Source of the DNA: Vibrio ouci
GTDB taxonomy: Bacteria; Pseudomonadota; Gammaproteobacteria; Enterobacterales; Vibrionaceae
Assembly (NCBI RefSeq): GCF_004551525.1
Contig: NZ_SATR01000025.1
Coordinates: 1 to 64,000, forward strand
Length of the DNA stretch: 64,000 nucleotides
Direction of reading: 5' to 3'
Part shown: positions 1 through 8,655 of the stretch, one piece after another
How positions within the stretch are numbered: the stretch's first letter is position 1
How the letters are laid out: each line of letters opens with the position of its first letter
Program-made: the position numbers and the translations under genes
Notes under the pieces: generated by a model
Databases searched by the model: none
The model's input: the letters and a program-made list of their open reading frames with translations, nothing else
Told to the model about the DNA's origin: nothing

Positions 1-1294
1 CATTGCCCTCTTGGTAGCTCACTACCAAGTCACCTTCAAAGTCCGCCGCTTCCGCGCTGCCATCAAGGTTTAAACCAAAGGTGTACGTCACGTCACCGTC
101 AACCGGATTGCCTAACGTGACATCGAAGGTCGCAACCGCGTCTTCCGCTACGCCCTCAGCACTCACTGACAATGTTGGCGTGTCGTCATCTCCACCATTT
201 TCACCGCTATCTTGAATTACTGTATTAACGTTTCCGGATCCTACAGTGCCTAGACCTGATTCTAATGAAATCGAATAATCTTCATTTCCTTCGTAAACAT
301 TATCTTGTGAGGTTTTAACTGTGATAGTTAATTGTGTTTCACCTGCAGGTACTGACACCGTCCCATCTTCATTAACATTTAGAAATTCACCATTTGATAA
401 TGTAACAACTAAAGATTCAAGGTCATCAGCTTCGGAACTACCTAGCGTCAAGCCAATTTTAACTGTAGTTTCTTGAGTTGAAGGCTTGTCAAAGTTTACG
501 GTATAGCTCGCCGCATCACCTTCGCTCACAACATCGTTGCCTACAATTGAAATCTCTGGGATTGGTGTGACTGTAACATTAACGACCAAGGTATCTGTTC
601 CGCCATTGCCGTCATCTACAGTTACCTCGAAACTATCATTGCCGTCAAAGTTTTCATTTGGCGTATATGTCCAAGAACCGTCTGGGTTTACGGTTACAGA
701 ACCGTTAGAAGGAGAAGATGTTTGGGTATATGTCAGTGTGTCGTTCTGGCTTGCATCTGTCGCGGTTAACTGTCCGCTGATTGGCGTGTCTTCATCTGTG
801 ATGACCGCTAAGCTTTCACCTAGTGGTGAGCTGTTGGAGTCGACAAAGATTGGATCGTATAGGCGGAATTGCTCTAGTAGAGAGAGGCTTTGTGTTTCAG
901 ATAGGCCTAATGATGCAAAGCCCGTAGTAACAAAGTCTGTTGTCGCAATAGTTTCGGTACCATCACGAGTAACACTGCCTGAAGCTGTCAGACTTGACCC
1001 ACTTTGACCACCCGCGGCGGTTGCAAAGTCTTCACCCAACAGTGTCGGGTCTTGGCCTTCTTCTAAAGCAGCAAAGATGTCATCGATCTCTGCTGTAAGA
1101 TCTTGTGGTACACCACTATCATCGACCAAGCTTACCTGAGGTGATTGTTCCTCAATCGCATTTGGGTCGAAAATAACTTCACCTGGTTTTGGTAGCTCGC
1201 CTTCACCTAATACTCTTAGATTTCCATTGATGTCGATTACGATAACTTGGTTAATTCCCGCGTTACCCATTGCTACGTAAGTACCAAATCCCAT
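1..1294 (-). CDS. LapA-like giant surface adhesin, N-terminal part (partial)
   Basis: The reading frame starts at the ATG complementary to 1292-1294 and stays open to the left edge, so about 431 residues are visible and the C-terminus is missing. The first ~100 residues have no signal peptide. They look like the retention module of LapA-family adhesins, which keeps the protein threaded in its outer-membrane pore. A dialanine TAAG site lies at residues 92-95. After a linker, tandem Ig-like/VCBS/Calx-beta-type repeats begin (for example GSWTYTPNENFDGNDSF around residues 210-225 and VSEGDAASYTV around 260), rich in Thr, Asp, Gly and Val. Such proteins are exported by type I secretion and mediate surface attachment. 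The divergent TolC-like and OmpA-like genes support this. ABC and HlyD-type exporter genes and LapG/LapD are not in the window. The family call is confident; the total size and ligand are unknown. Confidence 0.85.
   Translation of the reverse strand, partial: MGFGTYVAMGNAGINQVIVIDINGNLRVLGEGELPKPGEVIFDPNAIEEQSPQVSLVDDSGVPQDLTAEIDDIFAALEEGQDPTLLGEDFATAAGGQSGSSLTASGSVTRDGTETIATTDFVTTGFASLGLSETQSLSLLEQFRLYDPIFVDSNSSPLGESLAVITDEDTPISGQLTATDASQNDTLTYTQTSSPSNGSVTVNPDGSWTYTPNENFDGNDSFEVTVDDGNGGTDTLVVNVTVTPIPEISIVGNDVVSEGDAASYTVNFDKPSTQETTVKIGLTLGSSEADDLESLVVTLSNGEFLNVNEDGTVSVPAGETQLTITVKTSQDNVYEGNEDYSISLESGLGTVGSGNVNTVIQDSGENGGDDDTPTLSVSAEGVAEDAVATFDVTLGNPVDGDVTYTFGLNLDGSAEAADFEGDLVVSYQEGN
1010..1021 (-). 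other. Putative LapG cleavage site (TAAG) in adhesin retention module
   Basis: Codons 92-95 of the adhesin read Thr-Ala-Ala-Gly, in the local context EDFATAAGGQ, about 90 residues from the N-terminus. LapG-family periplasmic cysteine proteases cut LapA-type adhesins between the two alanines of a [T/A/P]AAG motif at this location, releasing the adhesin when c-di-GMP is low. The motif and position are seen; the protease is inferred and is not encoded in the window. Confidence 0.65.
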
Positions 1295-1714
1295 ACTAAA
1301 GCCCTTTATCCTTGACTAACACAACACCTGTCTACGGTTACACGACAAATGTTTGACTGATTATAGATTCACTTGCTTTATAAATTATCATTTTTCGGGC
1401 TACAGCCAAAACATTTTATTCATAGTTTTTAACATTAAACACGATACAAGTTGCATTTCTCATCATTGAGATTCTGACTTAAGATCTCATTTTTCGGCTG
1501 ATTTTAAACAGAACGCCATGTATTTGTATTAAATTTGAGACAAGCATGCATTTGCACCAATAATTAACACTTGCTTAACAGTAATTTACCTAAATGCATT
1601 AGTTTTCTTATTCCAAGAGTGTTACTTTATTGGCGCTATTGATGGATATGTATCGAATTTGAGACAGTGAATTTGATTACTATCCTCTGCGAAGAGCACT
1701 TGAGGAGAACCAAA
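1295..1714. promoter_or_regulatory. Divergent intergenic region between adhesin and secretion genes
   Basis: About 420 AT-rich bases separate the adhesin start from the preferred start of the TolC-like gene. Two repeat pairs stand out. An 18-base near-direct repeat (TGTATYRAATTTGAGACA) lies at 1525-1542 and 1649-1666. An 11-base direct repeat (TCATTTTTCGG) lies at 1388-1398 and 1487-1497, 99 bases apart. A possible plus-strand promoter, TTGACT, 18 bases, TTTATA, starts near 1352. No gene is seen here. The long leader and repeats suggest transcription-factor control of both directions; the factor is unknown. Confidence 0.45.
1525..1666 (+). repeat. Pair of 18-base near-identical direct repeats
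   Basis: Copies at 1525-1542 and 1649-1666 match at 16 of 18 positions (TGTATTAAATTTGAGACA and TGTATCGAATTTGAGACA), 124 bases apart. The second copy ends just before the alternative GTG at 1667 and about 48 bases upstream of the preferred start at 1715. They could be binding sites of one regulator, but no assignment can be made from sequence alone. Confidence 0.5.
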
Positions 1715-3019
1715 GTGAATTGGAATAAGTTGAAAGTACTAAGCTGCGCGGTTGCACTTAGCTTTCCAGCACATAGTCAGACACTAGAGCAAGCAGTCGC
1801 TCATACAATTACAACCAATCCAGAAGTTAAAGCGTCGTACAACGAATTTAGAAGTAAGTTTTTTGATTCTGAAGCATCATCCGGTGCTTATATGCCAAGA
1901 ATCGATTTAGATGCTGGTATTGGCTACGAAAACGTCGATCTTGCCTCTGGTACAGAGAATGAACTTACTCGTAAAGAAGCTACTCTTGCGCTTACGCAGT
2001 TGCTTTGGGATGGTTTAGCGACATTAAATGATATGGATAGAACGTCTGCGGATGCTGAATCGGTTCGCTTCCAATTACTTTCTGACGCTCAAGACATTGC
2101 TTTAGAAGTAACGAAAATCTATCTCGACGCGACAAAAGCTTATGAAGTGCTCGCGCTTTCTGAAAGTAACCTAGCCGTTCATAAAGAGATCTATCGAGAT
2201 ATCAAAAAGCGCGTAGACTCCGGTATTGGCTCTACAGCTGATATGTCACAGGTAGAGGCTCGCCTAGCAAAGGCTCATGGTAACCTGCTTGCCGCTCAGA
2301 ACAATCTCTTTGATGTTCACACCCAATTTAAACGTATCGTTGGGCAAGCACCTCAGGGACTAATTTTCCCACGCGCTGATGAAACTGCGATCCCTTATAC
2401 GGTAGATGAAGCCATTGATACGGCATTTAACCAACACCCTGTTGTGAAAGTTGCTCAGGCAGATGTTGACTCCGCTCGCTTCCAATACGATCAAACCAAA
2501 GGCGTTAACTACCCGACCCTTTCTATCGAAGCAAATCAAACATGGCGTGATGATGCAGGCGGTATCGAAGGTAGCAGTGATGAGTTTTCAGCGATGCTTC
2601 GCATGCGATACAACCTCTATAACGGCGGTTCTGATTCAGATCGTTCGGAAAGTGCAGCTTATCAGTTGAATAAAGCGAAAGACTTCCGCGACCGCACTTA
2701 CCGTGCTGTTGAAGAAGGTCTACGCCTATCTTGGAGTGCTTTGGACTTAACAGTTCAACAAAAAGAGTTCTTATCAGACCACGTAGACTCGGCATCTGAT
2801 ACTGTTATCGCTTACGAAAAGCAATATAAGTTAGGTAAACGTACCCTACTTGACCTTTTAAACACGGAAAACGAACTGTTTGAAGCTCGTAAAGGCTACT
2901 TAGACGCTAAATATGATGAGCAGTACGCTAAGTATCGAGTGATGAACGCAACGGGTAACTTGCTTGCATCTCTACGTGTTGACACCCCTGAAGAGTGGAA
3001 TGAAAAGGTAGAATACTGA
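1715..3019 (+). CDS. TolC-family outer membrane channel for type I adhesin secretion
   Basis: An outer-membrane efflux protein of the TolC/AggA/LapE type, 434 residues from the chosen start. It has a short signal peptide (VNWNKLKVLSCAVALSFPAHS) followed by the typical TLEQAVAHTITTNPEVKAS opening. Two repeated halves of long amphipathic helices follow, with RYNLYNGGSDSDRS in the second. I chose the GTG at 1715 because TTGAGGAG sits 7-8 bases upstream and it begins directly with the signal peptide. An in-frame GTG at 1667 would add 16 residues but has no good ribosome site. The OmpA-like gene starts one base after the stop, so the two are surely co-transcribed. The likely role is to form the outer-membrane pore for the divergently encoded LapA-like adhesin; membership in a multidrug pump is less likely from context. 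Confidence 0.85.
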   Translation: MNWNKLKVLSCAVALSFPAHSQTLEQAVAHTITTNPEVKASYNEFRSKFFDSEASSGAYMPRIDLDAGIGYENVDLASGTENELTRKEATLALTQLLWDGLATLNDMDRTSADAESVRFQLLSDAQDIALEVTKIYLDATKAYEVLALSESNLAVHKEIYRDIKKRVDSGIGSTADMSQVEARLAKAHGNLLAAQNNLFDVHTQFKRIVGQAPQGLIFPRADETAIPYTVDEAIDTAFNQHPVVKVAQADVDSARFQYDQTKGVNYPTLSIEANQTWRDDAGGIEGSSDEFSAMLRMRYNLYNGGSDSDRSESAAYQLNKAKDFRDRTYRAVEEGLRLSWSALDLTVQQKEFLSDHVDSASDTVIAYEKQYKLGKRTLLDLLNTENELFEARKGYLDAKYDEQYAKYRVMNATGNLLASLRVDTPEEWNEKVEY

Positions 3020-3020
3020 T

Positions 3021-3632
3021 ATGAACAAATCACTATTAACAATGGTTATTGCTGCTACAGTATTTACCGCGCCACTTAAAGCGGAAGATGTGTACGAATA
3101 CAAAGAGACACCAAAACCAAATCAAATCGATGACTTACTTGATGATGACAAAGACGGCGTTATTAACGCGCGCGATTTGTGTCCTCAGACTCCAGGTAAA
3201 GCTGATATTGATAATGATGGTTGTGGTACTTACATCAAAACAGAAGAAGAGATGAATCTTCATATTCTGTTCCAAAACGACTCATCTGTTATTCAGCCTA
3301 TGTTCTTAGCGCAGATCCGTGAGATGTCTGAGTTCTTAGAGGCGTACCCGTCTACTTCGATTGAGCTTCAAGGTTACGCGAGTAAGGTTGGTAAAGCTGA
3401 GTACAACCAGAAGCTTTCAGAGCGCCGTGCACAATCAGTGCAAACGGCTTTACTAGATAATGGTGTCGCTTCTTCACGTGTACGTATTGTGGGTTTCGGC
3501 GATACTAGACTGGACGAACTCGGTGATGACGAAGTCAGCCATGCAATGAACCGTAAAGTTGTCGCAACCGTTGTTGGACTTAAAGGTAACGTGAAGGAAG
3601 AGTGGTCTATCTTCACTAAAATCGAAAAATAA
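3021..3632 (+). CDS. OmpA-family peptidoglycan-binding protein linked to adhesin secretion
   Basis: A 203-residue exported protein. It has a signal peptide (MNKSLLTMVIAATVFTAPLKA), a short acidic calcium-binding-like stretch (DDLLDDDKDGVINARDLCPQ, residues ~37-56) typical of thrombospondin type 3 repeats, and an OmpA-like domain from about residue 80. That domain shows FQNDSSVIQPMF, the helix SERRAQSVQTALLDNGV, and the NRKV end motif of the peptidoglycan-binding family. It has no beta-barrel, so it is probably periplasmic or loosely outer-membrane associated. It starts one base after the TolC-like stop and is followed by a strong terminator, giving a two-gene operon. The pairing of TolC-like and OmpA-like genes beside a LapA-type adhesin suggests it anchors the secretion pore to the cell wall (inference). 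Confidence 0.85.
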   Translation: MNKSLLTMVIAATVFTAPLKAEDVYEYKETPKPNQIDDLLDDDKDGVINARDLCPQTPGKADIDNDGCGTYIKTEEEMNLHILFQNDSSVIQPMFLAQIREMSEFLEAYPSTSIELQGYASKVGKAEYNQKLSERRAQSVQTALLDNGVASSRVRIVGFGDTRLDELGDDEVSHAMNRKVVATVVGLKGNVKEEWSIFTKIEK

Positions 3633-3647
3633 CGTTAATTGTTACTT

Positions 3648-3672
3648 AAAGGGGGCTAATGCCCCCTTTTTT
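3648..3672 (+). terminator. Rho-independent terminator after OmpA-like gene
   Basis: AAAGGGGGC, loop TAAT, GCCCCCTTTT, then further T residues, 16 bases after the stop codon. Confidence 0.9.
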
Positions 3673-3732
3673 ATTTGGCTTTTCAACGATGAGTGTTACT
3701 CTAGCAGCGAATTGACTTACGAGATTTTTCCA

Positions 3733-4086
3733 ATGAGCAAATTAACTTCTGATATTCAGGCAAACCTTGAACTATTCGTAGCTGAAACCAAGCAAAACAA
3801 ACTTGTTTGGGGTATGCGTAATGAAGAAGGCTGGCTAGCTTGCGACTCAACTGAGTTTGAAAACAGTGAGGTTATGCCTTTCTGGTCATCGCAAGAAGAC
3901 GCAAAAGCACACAACGTTGAAGAGTGGACTGACTTTGAAGTACTGGAAATTCCACTTGATATCTTTGTTGAAGATTGGCTACTCACTCTTGCTGAAGATG
4001 GTGTGCTAGTTGGAACGAACTGGAATGACCAACTTGAAGGTAAAGAGATGGAACCTTCAGACTTAGCAAAATTATATCTTGATTAA
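3733..4086 (+). CDS. DUF2750 family protein
   Basis: A 117-residue soluble acidic protein resembling the DUF2750 family. Visible landmarks are the opening SDIQANLELFVAET, the WGMRNEEGWL strand, FWSSQEDAKAH, and an acidic C-terminal part ending in LAKLYLD. I took the ATG at 3733, where the family-like sequence begins. The longer frame from a TTG at 3712 adds seven poorly supported residues. It is single-gene, flanked by terminators on both sides. No function is established for the family that I can state; the cytoplasmic location is inferred from the absence of a signal peptide or membrane segments. Confidence 0.75.
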   Translation: MSKLTSDIQANLELFVAETKQNKLVWGMRNEEGWLACDSTEFENSEVMPFWSSQEDAKAHNVEEWTDFEVLEIPLDIFVEDWLLTLAEDGVLVGTNWNDQLEGKEMEPSDLAKLYLD

Positions 4087-4096
4087 TCGATACTAG

Positions 4097-4127
4097 AAAA
4101 GCGCTCAGATGGGCGCTTTTCTTTTTT
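4097..4127 (+). terminator. Rho-independent terminator after DUF2750 gene
   Basis: AAAAGCGC, eight-base loop, GCGCTTTT followed by CTTTTTT, starting ten bases after the stop. Confidence 0.85.
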
Positions 4128-4234
4128 CAATACCATCCTACTCACCTCGCATTTCTCCAGGTCCTATCGACAATACATTGTACTCTATTTGTTTTACGCC
4201 CTAAAATACTGAAAACAATTAGAACTCCCTTACA

Positions 4235-6211
4235 ATGAGCCATCAATTCGTCAGCTACATTCTTATTTTTATATGTACCCTACTTTCAGTGCCGTCTTCT
4301 CTCGCTAGCAATGACTGGCATAAGTGGGAGCTCGCTTTCCATGAAGTCTCTGCTAAAAGTGACAGCCGCGCTCTTAGTATGCTTGAAGATCGCTACAACG
4401 CACTGCCTCTAGGTTTTGAAAAACTCTACATAAGCTCAAAAATTCACAGCTTCATGGTACTACGGGGCCAGCCCTATCATGGGAATCAAATAGCATTTAA
4501 CCAAGACTATACCAACCGAGAGCAACTGTTCATTGCTGCGCTAAACGCAGAAGAGCAGCTCAACTTCTCACTAGCGTTAAATAACTATACTCAGCTCCTT
4601 TCTTACGCAAACCAGGTCAATGATATTCAGGGAAAAATTTTGTTCGAATATCACCTTTGCCGTTCGCTTAACAAACAGGGACAGTACCAAAGCGCTAACC
4701 TTTATTGCAGTTCTCTACAAACTCATCTTGAAGACGTTGATCATTCGCTGTTACCCAAATATCAAGCACTGAGAGTGATTGCGAACAATTTCGAATCAAT
4801 TGGTGATTACAAAACAGCATTACAGTCTTATCAAGAGTACCTGACGATTCTACCGAGTAGCGTTGATCCTTCTGGGGTGTACAATGATGCGGGGCTGTTG
4901 TTAATGACTTTGGGTCAAATAGACCAAGCGATAGAGTACCTCAATATCGCCTTAAAAATTAGGAATGAGAACAACTCACAGCTCGAACTTGCCCAATCTC
5001 ATCATAGTATGGGGAAAATTCTACTTGCAGCAAAAAACTATGAGTCGGCCGTTCATCATTTCACTCAAGCAAAAACGATCCTTACTCACTATCAGCACAG
5101 CTATGGGCTTACCTATGCTCTTCTCGGTTTAGGTCAAGCGAGTCATTTTCAAGGTGAGTACGCGCAGAGCCATGAATTGCTGCTCGAAGCTTTGGAACTG
5201 GCATCAATACAAGGTAACGACCAACTTAGAGGTGAAATATATTTAACCTTAGCGTCTTCTCATCAAGCGCAAGGGAAATATATCTCTGCCAACAGCTTTG
5301 CGAATAAAGCCCACCTTCTTGGCCAAAAGATAGCAAGCGTTGAATTAAATACTTCTTCCTTGAAAGCGCTGGCTTCCATCGCTGAATCTCAGCAAGACTA
5401 TCAACAAGCTCTCACGCTATACAAAGAATACACAACGTCAGAGTTGTCAAAGCGAACAATGCAGCATCAATCCGCTTACATTGCGCTAGATAGCACGCAA
5501 AAAGAATATCAGCAGCAAGCGAATCATTTAAAGTCGATTGAGACAAATAACCACTTGCTTGCAAAGATAGACAAGTTGAACACCTTAAACACAATTTATC
5601 TTATTGTTATCGCCCTATTATGCGGCGTAATGACTGTATATATTTGGAAGATAAAACAACGTACTCGCAAAGCGGAGTTGGATCATCTAACCGGCGCGTT
5701 GAACAGAGCCGCGGCCATACGCGAAATAAAATCAGTGCCTAAGCTACCCAAGCAAGAACAAAAGCATTTGCTGATTTTGCTCGACCTAGATGACTTTAAA
5801 AGCATTAATGACAATTACGGTCACCCAACTGGGGATATCGCACTGGCTCATGTCGCGGAAATTATAAATAGCCACCTTAACGAAGGCGATATATTTGGCC
5901 GATTAGGCGGTGAAGAATTTGTTGTTATTCTCAGGGAGGTCGACGAGTTAGATGTGTTGGAGAAAGTGGAGAGCCTGCATCAGGCTATTTCGCAGACACC
6001 TTTTGAAGCTGAGAACAAAGAGAAGGTTAACGTGACTGCAACCTTCTCGTATCTCATCACTTCGAAGAGCCTTGATGATTTTGATGAGCTCTATTCAATA
6101 TTGGATCAAGCTCTATATCAGGCAAAACAAAGTGGCAAAAATTGTATCATTGATGCCTTAAACGAGCCTATTTATCTGCCTGCTTCTGCTTACGCACCAA
6201 TTCAGCCATAA
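4235..6211 (+). CDS. Membrane TPR-GGDEF diguanylate cyclase
   Basis: Makes the second messenger c-di-GMP from GTP. The 658-residue protein has a signal peptide (residues 1-25), a periplasmic region of tetratricopeptide-type helical repeats (roughly 100-400; for example [19 protein letters not shown]), a coiled stretch (400-450), and one membrane segment (about 453-471). The cytoplasmic GGDEF domain runs from ~480 to 645. Landmarks are [27 protein letters not shown] with the metal aspartates, and the signature GGEEF at 558-562. The inhibitory-site motif RxxD expected five residues before the signature reads NEGD (549-552), so its arginine is missing and classical product inhibition is probably absent. 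The last 44 bases overlap the 3 prime end of queC on the other strand. It is a single gene; the TPR ligand is unknown. Confidence 0.88.
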   Translation: MSHQFVSYILIFICTLLSVPSSLASNDWHKWELAFHEVSAKSDSRALSMLEDRYNALPLGFEKLYISSKIHSFMVLRGQPYHGNQIAFNQDYTNREQLFIAALNAEEQLNFSLALNNYTQLLSYANQVNDIQGKILFEYHLCRSLNKQGQYQSANLYCSSLQTHLEDVDHSLLPKYQALRVIANNFESIGDYKTALQSYQEYLTILPSSVDPSGVYNDAGLLLMTLGQIDQAIEYLNIALKIRNENNSQLELAQSHHSMGKILLAAKNYESAVHHFTQAKTILTHYQHSYGLTYALLGLGQASHFQGEYAQSHELLLEALELASIQGNDQLRGEIYLTLASSHQAQGKYISANSFANKAHLLGQKIASVELNTSSLKALASIAESQQDYQQALTLYKEYTTSELSKRTMQHQSAYIALDSTQKEYQQQANHLKSIETNNHLLAKIDKLNTLNTIYLIVIALLCGVMTVYIWKIKQRTRKAELDHLTGALNRAAAIREIKSVPKLPKQEQKHLLILLDLDDFKSINDNYGHPTGDIALAHVAEIINSHLNEGDIFGRLGGEEFVVILREVDELDVLEKVESLHQAISQTPFEAENKEKVNVTATFSYLITSKSLDDFDELYSILDQALYQAKQSGKNCIIDALNEPIYLPASAYAPIQP

Positions 6212-6866
6212 TCTGCTCTCGGTTATCAAGGTAGCTATTTAAACCAACCTTACGCAACTCGCATGACGGGCAATCACCACAGCCGTCACCAATGATGCCA
6301 TTGTAACAGGTCAGTGTTTTTTCACGCACCAGTTGCAAGGCGCCATATTGGTCTGCTAGCGCCCAAGTTTCTGCTTTGTCTAACCACATTAGTGGAGTAG
6401 CAATTTCAAGATCACGATCCATACCTTGGACCAGAGCATTGTTCATCGCTTTAACGAAATCATTGCGGCAATCCGGGTAACCAGAAAAGTCCGTTTCACA
6501 CACGCCAGTAATCACTGTCTGCGCGCCAATCTGGTAGGCATAAATCCCTGCTAAAGTCAGAAATAGAATATTACGGCCAGGAACAAAAGAATTAGGCAGG
6601 CCATTTTCTTGAAGCTCATGAGACACTGGAATGTCATCACGCGTTAGAGAACTAATAGCAAGTTCGTTAAGCAGACCAACATCCATCACTTTGTGCGCAG
6701 CAACACCAAGCTCTTTCGCTAAGCTCTGCGCAACTTCGATTTCTAGTTTATGACGCTGACCGTAATCGAATGTAATCGCATGTACTTCGTCGAACTCTTT
6801 TAGCGCTTGCACTAGGCAGGTCGTCGAATCTTGACCACCACTAAATACTACAACGGCTTTTTTCAT
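6168..6866 (-). CDS. queC: 7-cyano-7-deazaguanine synthase QueC
   Basis: ATP-dependent conversion of 7-carboxy-7-deazaguanine to preQ0 in the queuosine pathway. The 232-residue protein shows the PP-loop SGGQDSTTC near the N-terminus, FDYGQRH, FVPGRN, and the C-terminal zinc cluster [11 protein letters not shown] with an upstream CYNG cysteine. The start is the ATG at 6866, with AAGGA seven bases ahead and the sequence [12 protein letters not shown] longer frame to 6938 would run into queE and lacks support. It lies 11 bases after queE, so the two are co-transcribed. Its 3 prime end overlaps the diguanylate cyclase gene tail to tail by 44 bases. Confidence 0.95.
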   Translation of the reverse strand: MKKAVVVFSGGQDSTTCLVQALKEFDEVHAITFDYGQRHKLEIEVAQSLAKELGVAAHKVMDVGLLNELAISSLTRDDIPVSHELQENGLPNSFVPGRNILFLTLAGIYAYQIGAQTVITGVCETDFSGYPDCRNDFVKAMNNALVQGMDRDLEIATPLMWLDKAETWALADQYGALQLVREKTLTCYNGIIGDGCGDCPSCELRKVGLNSYLDNREQIMAELVRKQKQADK

Positions 6867-6877
6867 CTTAATTTCCT

Positions 6878-7546
6878 TTATGCAATGCTGAGGTATTTGT
6901 GAGTTTGAATCGACAAACGCCAATTGCGCGCAACACAAACATCAATACATAACTGAGTTGCTCGTGGCTTTTGACTGATCGGCTGAAGAGCAATTGTTGT
7001 CTTATCAGAAACCTGAGCTCTTTCGATAAGCTCATCTAGCTGATCGATGTCTTTTTGAGTCGCAACCGGGTGTTTAATTTCATTGGCACGTAACAGCGCA
7101 CTATCAAGTACTGGCAACTTACCTTTCATTGCCACCTTTGGTGACACTGTCACCCAAGTGTTCGTCGTAGCAAACACTTCAGACGTTCCACTGGTTTCGA
7201 TCTGGCATTGACAATCAATATCTTCAAACGCCTGAGTTAAAGGGCGCAAATCATAGATACAAGGTTCGCCACCAGTAATAACAATATGCTTGGCAGTGTA
7301 GCCTTGCTGCTTGTACTCATTAACAATATCTTCCGCGCTGACACTACACCATGTCGGTGAGTCTTCGGTCTTAGCGAGAATTTCATTTAGCGGGCGCTCA
7401 TCTGTTGGAGTTGCATCCCATGTTTGTTTTGTGTCGCACCATGCACACCCTACCGGGCACTCTTGCAAGCGAACAAACACTGAAGGAACGCCTGTAAACA
7501 CGCCTTCACCCTGAATGGTCTCGAACATTTCGTTAATTTTGTACAA
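6878..7546 (-). CDS. queE: 7-carboxy-7-deazaguanine synthase QueE
   Basis: Radical SAM enzyme converting 6-carboxy-tetrahydropterin to 7-carboxy-7-deazaguanine. The 222 residues match the E. coli-type QueE length and layout: [12 protein letters not shown], then the iron-sulfur cluster motif CPVGCAWC (CX3CX2C), the substrate-binding TGGEPC loop, and IQTHKYL near the end. The start is a TTG at 7546, because the conserved YKINEMF opening requires it. The first in-frame ATG (7528) would remove conserved residues. The ribosome site ahead of the TTG (TGAGAT) is weak, so translation may be modest. First gene of queE-queC. Confidence 0.93.
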   Translation of the reverse strand: MYKINEMFETIQGEGVFTGVPSVFVRLQECPVGCAWCDTKQTWDATPTDERPLNEILAKTEDSPTWCSVSAEDIVNEYKQQGYTAKHIVITGGEPCIYDLRPLTQAFEDIDCQCQIETSGTSEVFATTNTWVTVSPKVAMKGKLPVLDSALLRANEIKHPVATQKDIDQLDELIERAQVSDKTTIALQPISQKPRATQLCIDVCVARNWRLSIQTHKYLSIA

Positions 7547-7703
7547 TTTGATCTCAGCCTAACTCATCTACTAATTTCTGCAGGAACGAGACATTAAAGG
7601 GTTGGGCAAGCTAGGTCAACCCATTCATAAATTGATCAATCCAACTCAAGCGATTATGCTGCCCTCTTTTGTCAAATTTTAACTCAACGTTTTTAGGTAA
7701 GAG
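7547..7703. promoter_or_regulatory. Divergent promoter region queE / HAD phosphatase with leader hairpin
   Basis: 157 bases between divergent genes. On the minus strand a hairpin GGGTTG, 12-base loop, CAACCC (7599-7622) would lie in the queE leader about 53 bases before the TTG start. It does not match the preQ1-I riboswitch pattern I know (no A-rich 3 prime tail pairing to the loop), so I only note the structure. The ribosome site for the plus-strand gene is AGGTAAG. Confidence 0.3.
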
Positions 7704-8513
7704 ATGTACAAACTGATCGCTCTCGATATGGATGGCACCCTGCTAACCAGTGAAAAGGCTATTTCACACAGAACTCAACAGGCTATCGCTCAGGCAAGAA
7801 AGCAAGGCGTTAAGGTGGTGCTTGCTTCGGGACGCCCTCTTGATGGCATGCAAGCCAAAATTGATGAACTTGATATCACTGGCGACAGTGAGTTTGTCGT
7901 CTACTTTAATGGCTCAATGGTTAAAGAGATTGGTAGCGGTAAGTTGATTCATTCCGCGATGATTTCAGGCCGTGATGCAAAACGCGTTGCGACTCTGGCC
8001 CGCGAACTTGGTGGGTACTGTCACGCATTCAGTACTGAGCTGGGTCTGATCACACCAGAGTTAAACGAATTTACGGATATTGAAGCAAGCATCAACCAGA
8101 TCCCAGTCACCGTTAAAGACTTTAATGAGCTCGACGATGGGCACCCAATCATTAAGGCGATGATTGTCGCAGCTCCAGACACACTCACGGCTATTAGCAA
8201 GACACTCCCTGCTCAATACCGTGAAGAATTCACCGTCGTTCAGAGTGCTCCCATCTTCTTAGAGTTTCTCAATAAAGACAGTAACAAAGGGGTTGGTATC
8301 AAAGCGATAGCCGACCATATGGGTATCAGCGCAGAACACGTGATTTGTATGGGTGATGCAGAAAACGATCACCACATGATCAAATATGCTGGCTTAGGCG
8401 TTGCAATGGAAAACGCGATGGAAGAAACGAAAGCCATCGCTGACCACATCACTCTAAGTAACAATGATGATGGTGTTGCAGCAGTAATCGAAGCTTTTGT
8501 TTTAGCTCGATAG
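7704..8513 (+). CDS. yidA: Cof-type HAD sugar phosphatase (YidA-like)
   Basis: A 269-residue cytoplasmic phosphatase of the HAD superfamily, Cof/YidA subgroup, which hydrolyses small phosphorylated sugars. Motif I DMDGTLL carries the nucleophile Asp8 and acid/base Asp10. Motif II is VLASGRP. Motif III is the lysine in IKAMIVAA or SNKGVGIK, and motif IV is CMGDAENDHHM. The cap domain lies between residues ~85 and 200. The start has AGGTAAGAG just ahead. It is a single gene divergent from queE. The exact substrate is not readable from sequence. Confidence 0.9.
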   Translation: MYKLIALDMDGTLLTSEKAISHRTQQAIAQARKQGVKVVLASGRPLDGMQAKIDELDITGDSEFVVYFNGSMVKEIGSGKLIHSAMISGRDAKRVATLARELGGYCHAFSTELGLITPELNEFTDIEASINQIPVTVKDFNELDDGHPIIKAMIVAAPDTLTAISKTLPAQYREEFTVVQSAPIFLEFLNKDSNKGVGIKAIADHMGISAEHVICMGDAENDHHMIKYAGLGVAMENAMEETKAIADHITLSNNDDGVAAVIEAFVLAR

Positions 8514-8516
8514 GAG

Positions 8517-8537
8517 ATCGGAGGTTCTGCCTCCGAT
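8517..8537 (+). other. Perfect 8-bp hairpin after yidA-like gene
   Basis: ATCGGAGG, loop TTCTG, CCTCCGAT immediately after the stop. There is no T-run, so it is either a weak terminator or an mRNA 3 prime stabilising stem. Confidence 0.5.
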
Positions 8538-8655
8538 AAATTATACTCATGGTAATGACAAAATAATTTAATCAACAAAAACAAATGGTTATACGACACA
8601 CCCAATTGTTACTGATATCATTCAGCCTTGTTTATTATTTCTACAAGCTGAATAT

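Noticed and set aside
537-1007. Plus-strand open frame opposite the adhesin
   Set aside because: It is antisense to a clear adhesin frame with Ig-like repeats; composition is a mirror of those repeats and no ribosome site is present.
1667-1714. Upstream GTG start for the TolC-like protein
   Set aside because: The extension NLITILCEEHLRRTK is not signal-like, while GTG 1715 has an excellent ribosome site and begins the signal peptide.
8517-8537. Hairpin after the HAD phosphatase as a rho-independent terminator
   Set aside because: The stem is perfect but no T-run follows, so it is listed only as a hairpin.
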